NCBI GenBank assembly: GCA_002483765.1 | Contig: DLIO01000151.1 | Coordinates: 1-16,307 of the forward strand | Reading direction: 5' to 3' | Origin: Lentisphaeria bacterium UBA7640 | GTDB taxonomy: Bacteria > Verrucomicrobiota > Lentisphaeria > Victivallales > Victivallaceae | DNA length: 16,307 nt | In this document: positions 7,170 through 13,155 of the stretch, piece after piece | Numbering within the stretch: position 1 is the stretch's first letter | How the letters are laid out: every line of letters starts with the position of its first letter | Position numbers and translations under genes: made by a program | Notes under the pieces: model-generated | Told to the model about the DNA's origin: nothing | The model's input: the letters and a program-made list of their open reading frames with translations, nothing else | Database searches by the model: none

Positions 7170-8162
7170 TTAACTATCGAAGGCTGCGTCAAATTGAAGA
7201 TTAGACGGACTGAAATCAATTTTGCGAGTAAAAGCACAAGCATCACGCGCGCCGTATTCGCGTTCCATTCCACAATCTTCCCATTCGATTGAAAGCGGGC
7301 CGATATAACCGATCCGATTCAGAGCGCGAATGATCTCTTCAAAGTTCACTTGACCATGACCGGGACTGCGGAAATCCCAACCGCGCTTCGGTTGCCCAAA
7401 ATTCAGATGCGAAGCCAGAATGCCGTTTTTGCCATCAAGTTGCAACGCAGCATCTTTGATGTGACAATGATAGATTCGATCTGGAAATTCTTCGATAAAT
7501 TTAACCGGATCGATCATTTGCCACAATAGATGACTCGGATCAAAGTTGAAGCCAAATTCAGGTCGATTCCCAATAGCGTCCAGTGTTCGCCTCGCGGTAT
7601 GAATATCGAAAGCAATTTCAGTAGGATGAACTTCCAGAGCGAATTTAACGCCATTTTTAGCGAACTCATCAAGGATAGGATTAAAAGTGTCCGCAAAGAA
7701 CTTAAAACCGTCGTCAATCATCGCATCACTAACTGGAGGAAAACTGTAAAGCATGTGCCAAATTGGCGAACCGGTAAAACCATTGACCACATCAACACCA
7801 AGATTTTTGGCGGCTTTGGCGGCATTCTTCATGCTCTGAATAGCCCAAGCACGTTTTGCTTCGGCATTACCAGCACAGTGTGCTGGCGCAAAAGCATCCG
7901 AACGACTGTCAAAGTTCGGATCACAGATCAATTGTCCGGCGAGATGATTGCTAATCGCCCAAATACCAAGTCCGTGGCGTTCCAGGATACGTTTTTTATC
8001 ATCGCAATAGGCTTGGTCATTAGCTGCTTTTTCCACATCAAGATGATCGCCCCAGCATGCAATTTCTAAGCCATCATAACCAAAAGATTTTATTTTCTCA
8101 CAAAGTTGTTCAAATGGTACATCCGCCCATTGTCCGGTGAAAATAGTTACAGGTCTACTCAT
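7170..8162 (-). CDS. Sugar phosphate isomerase/epimerase-like TIM-barrel protein
   Basis: This is a 330-residue AP_endonuc_2/xylose-isomerase-like TIM barrel. Members include IolE-type dehydratases, 3-epimerases and enzymes acting on keto-sugars, normally with a divalent metal. The likely metal ligands sit at barrel strand ends: E177 in FALEVHPTE, D208 and H211 in FNFDPSHLLW, H234 in YHCHIKD, and E293 in SIEWED. The N-terminal strand GYDGLEIACWGDH is also typical. The start has AGGAGA about 9 nt upstream of ATG, and the gene follows the dehydrogenase stop by 13 nt. Pairing with a Gfo/Idh/MocA oxidoreductase suggests oxidation of a sugar or polyol followed by isomerisation, epimerisation or elimination of the keto product. 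The exact substrate is not readable from sequence. Confidence 0.88.
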   Translation of the reverse strand: MSRPVTIFTGQWADVPFEQLCEKIKSFGYDGLEIACWGDHLDVEKAANDQAYCDDKKRILERHGLGIWAISNHLAGQLICDPNFDSRSDAFAPAHCAGNAEAKRAWAIQSMKNAAKAAKNLGVDVVNGFTGSPIWHMLYSFPPVSDAMIDDGFKFFADTFNPILDEFAKNGVKFALEVHPTEIAFDIHTARRTLDAIGNRPEFGFNFDPSHLLWQMIDPVKFIEEFPDRIYHCHIKDAALQLDGKNGILASHLNFGQPKRGWDFRSPGHGQVNFEEIIRALNRIGYIGPLSIEWEDCGMEREYGARDACAFTRKIDFSPSNLQFDAAFDS

Positions 8163-8175
8163 TCTTCATTTCTCC

Positions 8176-9324
8176 TTAATATTCGAATTTTAGCCATTTG
8201 TCATTGCTTTTGGAACTAGCAACAACAGCCTCGATAAAAGCAACACCACGAACGCCGTCATCAACAGTGGGGAAATCCGGTACAAATTTATTATCAAAAT
8301 CGATTCGCGCTATAATAGCATTGCCGAAAGCCGTATAGATATTAGCAAACGCTTCAATAAATCCTTCCGGATGCCCAGCGGGAAGACGTGAAATGGCAGC
8401 CGCTTCAACACCAGTTCCAGCCCAACCGCGACGCAAAACTTGCTTTGGTTGGTCATTGCGCCTCAAAATCAACGTTTCCGGTGACTCCTGCGCCCACTCC
8501 AGCCCTCCTTTTGTTCCATAAACTCGAATCTTTAAAGCGTTTTCTTCACCAGTGGAAATTTGGCTGGCATAAAGCACGCCGCGCGCGCCATTGTCAAAAC
8601 GCAATAATACGTTGCCATCATCGTCAAGAGACCGGCCTGGCACAAACGAAGTCAGATCCGCACATAGTTCAGTGATTTTCAAACCAGTGATATATTCGGT
8701 AAGATTTTCAGCATGCGAACCGATATCGCCCATACAACAACTAATTCCTGCTTGAGCAGGATCGACACGCCAACCAGCTTGTTTGCTTTCTCCTTCGATA
8801 GCGTCAGCCAGCCAACCTTGAGGGTATTCCGTAACCACTTTGCGGATTTCACCAATATCGCCAGCGGCAATCATCGCTTTGGCCTGTTTGACCATCGGAT
8901 AAGCAGTGTAATTATGCGTCAGGCAGAAAATCAACCCGGTTTCTTTTACCTTTGCTTGCAAAGCTTTGGCTTGCTCTAAATTGATAGTCATCGGCTTATC
9001 GCATATCACATGAAAACCTCCGTCCAAAGCCGCCATGGCGATTTCAAAATGAGTGTGATTGGGAGTTACGATAGAGATGCAGTCGATTCGTTCTGATTCT
9101 GGCAGATCATTTTCGCGCTCAATCATTGTTTTGTAGTCGGAGTAACAGCGATTATCAGGTAAAAAAAGCTCCGCGCCAATCGCTAGGCTTTTTTCACGAC
9201 TGGTGCTGAATGCTCCGCCGATTAAATCAAACTTGCTGTCCAGTCGTGCAGCCATCCGGTGCACGGCTCCAATAAAAGACCCAGGTCCGCCGCCAACCAT
9301 TCCCATTCTAATTCTACGTTTCAT
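8176..9324 (-). CDS. Gfo/Idh/MocA-family NAD(P)-dependent oxidoreductase
   Basis: This is a 382-residue two-domain dehydrogenase. The N-terminal Rossmann fold has GGGPGS at 11-16, TPNH at 87-90 and the family CDKP loop at 108-111 (usually EKP; the Lys is retained at 110). The C-terminal domain carries GDIGSH at 199-204, with D200 and H204 in the usual catalytic positions. These enzymes oxidise or reduce a hydroxyl of sugars, inositols or their phosphates. I place the start at the ATG at 9324, which has GGAGAG about 4 nt upstream. A further 8 in-frame residues are possible from TTG at 9348, but that start has no good SD. The isomerase gene follows closely as the second gene of the operon. Confidence 0.93.
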   Translation of the reverse strand: MKRRIRMGMVGGGPGSFIGAVHRMAARLDSKFDLIGGAFSTSREKSLAIGAELFLPDNRCYSDYKTMIERENDLPESERIDCISIVTPNHTHFEIAMAALDGGFHVICDKPMTINLEQAKALQAKVKETGLIFCLTHNYTAYPMVKQAKAMIAAGDIGEIRKVVTEYPQGWLADAIEGESKQAGWRVDPAQAGISCCMGDIGSHAENLTEYITGLKITELCADLTSFVPGRSLDDDGNVLLRFDNGARGVLYASQISTGEENALKIRVYGTKGGLEWAQESPETLILRRNDQPKQVLRRGWAGTGVEAAAISRLPAGHPEGFIEAFANIYTAFGNAIIARIDFDNKFVPDFPTVDDGVRGVAFIEAVVASSKSNDKWLKFEY

Positions 9325-9545
9325 ATTCTCTCCATTTTCTAAGAACAACTTAGATGAAATTAATTTCTTGACTTATCCTAAGGTAACACAAAACCGATTA
9401 TTCGCAATTGATGAAATCTATAATCTTTATGATAAAACCACAAAGCTACCGCTAGTCAACTCGATGTTTCCATGGTTTAACTCTTGCAAACCACAAATTT
9501 TGCGGTAAACTATTGGCTCTGACTATTTACAGGATAAATACTGAC
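9325..9545. promoter_or_regulatory. Divergent promoter region
   Basis: This 221-bp AT-rich spacer separates the divergently transcribed dehydrogenase and RDD genes, so it must hold promoters for both. A TATAAT box at 9419-9424 could serve the plus strand, but its -35 is poor. On the minus strand TTGCGA and TACCTT, 16 bp apart, are a weak candidate for the sugar operon. The 10-mer AAACCACAAA occurs twice as a direct repeat (9435-9444 and 9488-9497) and may be a binding site. None of this is firm. Confidence 0.35.
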
Positions 9546-10670
9546 ATGAAATATATTGTTAAAATTGCAGATGCCGAATATGGCCCGGTTGATGAATTAA
9601 CTTTGCTGAAATGGATCGATGAAGATCGCATTAATCGAGATACTGAGATAACTTCAAAATTGATTAAAGATTGGCGCAAGGCGTCTGAACTCGATTTTTT
9701 AAAGAAAGCCATTACTGAACAAAATGCACGCTTTAAAGCTGAAGGGATTGATGGTTATGCAGAGCAGAAAGAAACTGCCTGGAAGCGTTTTAAGGTCTTT
9801 ATTTGGGGAAAAACAGAAGACAAAGCATTTGTTATGGCCTACAAGCCAGATTTTGCACGGTTGTCTGCGCGATTCAATGCTTTCTGCTTTGATTTTTTTA
9901 TCCTTGCCTTAGTATTTGTATTGTTTGCTATGGTTGGAATCCACAGCGCTTTCAAATATGCGGCAAGTAATACCGCAAGCACAGAGTTGGCTGTTGAAGA
10001 TAATTTAATAAGAAAGGTGACAGAAGCGTTAACACAACCAAAAAGTAACGATTATGAGAAAATAGCAGAGGAAAAAACAACATCAGAAAACGCGCTCGTT
10101 ACCGACAATAAAGCGTTGCTCAAGGATACAGTAAAAGATTTTGAAGATAAAGCAGATGACGCCGCTCGGAAAGTATTTGGTAAATTACATGAAAAGATAA
10201 AAACTTCGGCGCAAGTTCCTCGAATTAATTTAGATTCGGTTAATGTTCCGACCATATTTGCAGATTCCAGCGCGGGCTACAAAATTGGTCACCGTTGGGT
10301 TAATACTGCAGACCATAATCGTCATTACGTCTGCCTCAGCGCGACGGAAGAAAATGCTCGCTGGATTAAAGTTTCTAAATTGGGATATTTTTTCACCTTT
10401 GCTATGATCGCATGGCTACCAATATTATTACTATATTACGGAATAAGTCTCGGGTATTTCGCACAAAGCCCAGGGATGTGGTATTTTGGCTTATTTATTT
10501 GTAATCGAGATCAAAAAGAGACCTACTTCTTTCGCGCGTTTTGCTTCACGATACTGATGTTACTATTTGGCATCTTAATGCCGTTATTTGTGCTTGCATG
10601 CAAACGCGGTGCACATGACCTACTCTGTGGCGTTTACGTTTACAGTATAGTAGCAAAAACTCCGAATTAA
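9546..10670 (+). CDS. GYF_2 (DUF4339) and RDD domain membrane protein
   Basis: This membrane protein of unknown function has 374 residues from the ATG at 9546, preceded by AGGAT. A TTG 33 nt upstream would add 11 residues but has no SD. Residues 3-50 form a GYF_2-type module (YGPVDELTLLKWIDEDRI...DWRKASEL), a fold thought to mediate protein contacts. An RDD domain follows: R109 and D116 lie in the first membrane helix (about 112-134), with further helices near 280-300 and 330-352, and the closing RGAHDLLCG motif at 354-362 matches the family's R-x-x-HD ending. The loop between helices 1 and 2 is enlarged to about 140 residues: a charged helical stretch (146-220), then WVNTADHNRHYVC...ARWIKV at 251-276. 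It appears to be a single-gene unit. GYF_2-RDD fusions are common in PVC bacteria, but no defined role is known to me. Confidence 0.85.
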   Translation: MKYIVKIADAEYGPVDELTLLKWIDEDRINRDTEITSKLIKDWRKASELDFLKKAITEQNARFKAEGIDGYAEQKETAWKRFKVFIWGKTEDKAFVMAYKPDFARLSARFNAFCFDFFILALVFVLFAMVGIHSAFKYAASNTASTELAVEDNLIRKVTEALTQPKSNDYEKIAEEKTTSENALVTDNKALLKDTVKDFEDKADDAARKVFGKLHEKIKTSAQVPRINLDSVNVPTIFADSSAGYKIGHRWVNTADHNRHYVCLSATEENARWIKVSKLGYFFTFAMIAWLPILLLYYGISLGYFAQSPGMWYFGLFICNRDQKETYFFRAFCFTILMLLFGILMPLFVLACKRGAHDLLCGVYVYSIVAKTPN

Positions 10671-10685
10671 GCATTCAACAACGCC

Positions 10686-10712
10686 GTATAATTAAGCGCG
10701 CCATAATTATAC
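10686..10712 (+). terminator. Hairpin after the RDD gene
   Basis: A perfect 9-bp stem, GTATAATTA (10686-10694) with TAATTATAC (10704-10712), encloses the 9-nt GC-rich loop AGCGCGCCA. It starts 16 nt after the RDD stop codon and is followed by an A-rich run, not a T-run. It may protect the 3' end or be a decayed relative of the 31-bp palindromes, with which it shares GCGCGC next to CATAAT. Confidence 0.45.
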
Positions 10713-10786
10713 AAAAATATTTCATATTTGTAGCCTTTAAACCGATAAAAATAATTGTAAATAATATTTGTATGGATAGATTATAA

Positions 10787-10837
10787 AAAGAGCCCCTGCT
10801 GGTCATATCTTTATGGTAAAGATAAAGTTGGGGCTTT
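10787..10837. other. Nested hairpin in the 308-bp gap after the RDD gene
   Basis: An outer stem AGCCCC (10791-10796) with GGGGCT (10830-10835) encloses an inner perfect 8-bp stem TATCTTTA (10806-10813) with TAAAGATA (10817-10824) and loop TGG. The run of T bases on the minus strand after the stem is longer than on the plus strand. It may be a bidirectional terminator or part of a small RNA. Apart from the two hairpins and AT-rich promoter-like DNA near 10907 (TATAAT), I see no gene in 10671-10978. Confidence 0.5.
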
Positions 10838-10978
10838 AAAACCGGATCAACCGTTCCAGCTTGACTTACCGTATTGTTGATGAGTTAAAAAAAGTATAGC
10901 TTGTTTTATAATATCGAATGTCAAGTTTTTCTGTTTTATCTGGATTGGCTGATCATGATAAACAACGGAGCTATTATT

Positions 10979-11074
10979 ATGGCAAAGAACGCAAAAGACA
11001 GCAAAACCGCAAGCAAACCAGCAAGCAAACCTGTAACCAAGCCAATCACCAAACCCAGCACTAAAAAGAAATAA
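10979..11074 (+). CDS. 31-residue Lys/Pro-rich basic microprotein
   Basis: This small ORF starts MAKNAKDSKTASKPAS and continues with repeated S/T-K-P steps (SKP, SKP, TKP, TKP), ending STKKK. Eleven of its 31 residues are Lys, with one Asp and no Glu or aromatic residue. CGGAG lies about 9 nt before the ATG, a TATAAT box lies at 10907-10912, and an intrinsic terminator follows at 11140-11164, so it has the parts of a real transcription unit. The low-complexity S/T-K-P pattern resembles the disordered tail of H1-like and bacterial histone-like proteins, which bind nucleic acid through charge; an RNA- or DNA-binding role is inference. It is too short for family assignment. It could also be a chance ORF, though codon phase, SD and terminator argue against that. 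Confidence 0.6.
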   Translation: MAKNAKDSKTASKPASKPVTKPITKPSTKKK

Positions 11075-11139
11075 CCTAACAATTGCGATTCTATCAAGAA
11101 TTAATTAAGACCTGACTTCATCCCAGAAAACAGAAAAAT

Positions 11140-11164
11140 CCGGTTTCACGAGAAACCGGTTTTT
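11140..11164 (+). terminator. Intrinsic terminator of the microprotein gene
   Basis: An 8-bp perfect stem, CCGGTTTC (11140-11147) with GAAACCGG (11152-11159), has an ACGA tetraloop and is followed by five T residues. It lies 65 nt after the microprotein stop. No other plus-strand gene lies between it and the RDD gene, which supports a separate transcript in this spacer. Confidence 0.9.
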
Positions 11165-11319
11165 CATTTAAAAAGCAATGCCTAATATTCATCTTTGGCA
11201 ATCATAATGCCCAATAGATTTCTGTATCCGCCATGGCAAATAATAGATATTTGTATTTTTATAAACATTCCGTTATATTAAAAACGTATTTCCAAATGGC
11301 AAAACGAACGAGGTGTTCA

Positions 11320-12927
11320 ATGAAAAAGAAATTGTTTCAGACATTATGGGCAGGAATCGCGGCGATCTCAGTTACACTATCAGCACAAAACGATCAAGAT
11401 TTGTTTGATGTGTCCATCAAACAAGTTGATACTGGAGGAGTTTATTTAAACTATGTCAACACTCAGGGCATGGCAGAATCATTAGATAAGCTCAGAACTT
11501 TTGTCATTAACTCTTCACAATCATTTGACCCAAACGAGTTACAAATGGCTCTAATCCAAGAAGGATCAAAGGTTTTACTTAATTTGATCCACCTGGCATC
11601 ATATCAAGCCCAGGCGATAAGCGCGGTAGCTCAGGATGACATTTTCTTTTATAAGAATTTTCTCTACACTGGCACGAATAAACCACAAGGGATCGGCTTT
11701 GATCTCTTCTCACGTATCAATAAACCGTTAACTACTTTAAACATGATACCAAAAAACGCGCGACTCGCCATCGGCGGCCATCTTGAACCTGAGGCTGTTT
11801 GGAATACCTTTAGCAGTGAATTAAGAAAGAGCGAAAACGACACAATAAAACAACTTCCAACTATGCTCGAGGGGCAAGCAGAACAAAGGCTTAAAACTAC
11901 TCTGCCGCAACTCTTGAAAAGCATCTGTGGTGAATATTTTTTACTGGTCACATCATCAGGAACCGCGAAGGAGCCAATAATCAATGCTATGTTGGCGCTG
12001 CCAGATCAAGATGGGACATTGCAAAAAGTCCTAATGGAACAACTGGTACCATCATTAACAAAAATATCGGAAAACGTTTACGCTATTCCCAGAAATAACA
12101 AAATGCCTAATTGGCTCACGCCACAATTAATTTTCGAAAAGAATCAAGTGCGTATTATTTCTAATCCTACCGTCTTAACTGAAATCAATACCGCTCTAGC
12201 ATCTGGTGGCGCACTAAAATCAGAGGAACTTAGTAAATATACAAGAAATTTACCTCAAACTGGATTGAATTATTTTTACTTGAATATCGACAAAATTACA
12301 ACCGAAGCGATTGCAAAACAAGCGAAAAGTAATATGATAACTTTTATATTCCAGAACAAACAACCGGTGATGTTCGGAGTAACTACTATTGAAGAACACG
12401 GTTACAAAGGGCAATTTACCTCAAATGTTTCAATCCACGATAGTGGAGTTATTGCGCCAGCAATAATGGCTGGAATGTTACTTCCAGCACTGAATTCGGC
12501 ACGAGAGAGAGCTCGTCGCATCGCTTGTATCTCCAACGCAAAACAATTTGGCTTCGCTCTGAAGCATTATGCCATGGATAACAAAGACCAATTTCCAACT
12601 TCAGACAATCTTGAAGGGTTGAATGAACTAAAAGACAAAGGATATATACCTGAAATTTCCCAGTGTCCATCTGCACCAAAGAACGGTTTTAACTATTACT
12701 ATCTTGGTGGTTTTAAAGAAGGGGATGCTTCAAATATCCCTTTAATATTTGATCGCCCGGGCAATCACTCTAATTATGTCAATGTGTTATTTTTAGACGG
12801 ACATGTAGAAGGAATAATAATTAAAGATTATCAACACCCAACGCAAGTTGTTCAGCTACTAATACAAAACAAAAAATACGCACCAGAACTACAAGCAAAA
12901 CTATTAGAAAAGTGCAAAGAACTATAA
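11320..12927 (+). CDS. Exported protein with internal pilin-like helix and H-X9-DG ending
   Basis: This 535-residue protein has a Sec-type signal peptide at 1-22 (KKK, then a hydrophobic core, then SAQ). I chose the ATG at 11320 because GAGGTG lies about 6 nt upstream and the signal peptide starts there; an in-frame extension to 11233 would bury it. Residues 23-375 are an extracytoplasmic region I do not recognise with confidence, perhaps DUF3352-like. From 377 the sequence switches to the pattern of PVC pseudopilins: hydrophobic helix VIAPAIMAGMLLPALNSARERARR, then CISNAKQFGFALKHYAMDN. It ends with H483-x9-D493-G494 (LFLDGHV), the H-X9-DG signature of that family. There is no prepilin peptidase site (no G/FTLIE-type motif), so it should not be processed like a type II pseudopilin. 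A terminator follows at 12950-12997. Confidence 0.82.
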   Translation: MKKKLFQTLWAGIAAISVTLSAQNDQDLFDVSIKQVDTGGVYLNYVNTQGMAESLDKLRTFVINSSQSFDPNELQMALIQEGSKVLLNLIHLASYQAQAISAVAQDDIFFYKNFLYTGTNKPQGIGFDLFSRINKPLTTLNMIPKNARLAIGGHLEPEAVWNTFSSELRKSENDTIKQLPTMLEGQAEQRLKTTLPQLLKSICGEYFLLVTSSGTAKEPIINAMLALPDQDGTLQKVLMEQLVPSLTKISENVYAIPRNNKMPNWLTPQLIFEKNQVRIISNPTVLTEINTALASGGALKSEELSKYTRNLPQTGLNYFYLNIDKITTEAIAKQAKSNMITFIFQNKQPVMFGVTTIEEHGYKGQFTSNVSIHDSGVIAPAIMAGMLLPALNSARERARRIACISNAKQFGFALKHYAMDNKDQFPTSDNLEGLNELKDKGYIPEISQCPSAPKNGFNYYYLGGFKEGDASNIPLIFDRPGNHSNYVNVLFLDGHVEGIIIKDYQHPTQVVQLLIQNKKYAPELQAKLLEKCKEL

Positions 12928-12949
12928 AATATCCTTGGTAATTCAATAG

Positions 12950-12997
12950 AATGCGGACGTCCTAAATTATGTCTAATAATATGGAGTCCGCATTTTT
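12950..12997 (+). terminator. Intrinsic terminator of the H-X9-DG gene
   Basis: A 9-bp stem, AATGCGGAC (12950-12958) with GTCCGCATT (12986-12994), has a 27-nt AT-rich loop and five T residues at 12993-12997. It lies 22 nt past the stop codon. The large loop makes it less compact than the other terminators here. Confidence 0.8.
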
Positions 12998-13038
12998 ATG
13001 CCTGAAATTCAATGACAATATTTTAACGTAAATGACAT

Positions 13039-13077
13039 CCTTAATTCGCGCGCGCATTATGCGCTCGCGAATTAAGG
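13039..13077. repeat. GC-rich palindromic repeat, copy 3, with extended arms
   Basis: The core 31 bp (13043-13073) has left arm AATTCGCGCGCGCAT, central T and right arm ATGCGCTCGCGAATT, with one mismatch. Here symmetry continues outward through CCTT and AAGG, giving 19-bp arms over 39 bp. It lies between the convergent ends of the H-X9-DG gene (12927) and the PPC gene (13156), 42 nt past the terminator at 12950-12997, so it is not needed to end that transcript. Confidence 0.88.
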
Positions 13078-13155
13078 GTTATATTTATGATGTATACAGA
13101 TGTTTAATTATTCGTGAAATTTGGATGAGTAAGAAGCAGCCGCACCTCATCGATA

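Noticed and set aside
9435..9497. Direct repeat AAACCACAAA, two copies 53 bp apart in the divergent spacer
   Set aside because: It is low in complexity and not at helical spacing; it is listed only in the promoter-region entry.
11196..11210. A second TGGCAA-N5-ATGC match to the sigma-54 layout upstream of the H-X9-DG gene
   Set aside because: It lacks the TTGC half, lies about 110 nt from the start codon, and one or two such matches are expected by chance in a window this size.
11233..11319. A longer N-terminus for the H-X9-DG protein
   Set aside because: The extension has no good SD and would bury a clear signal peptide beginning at the ATG at 11320.
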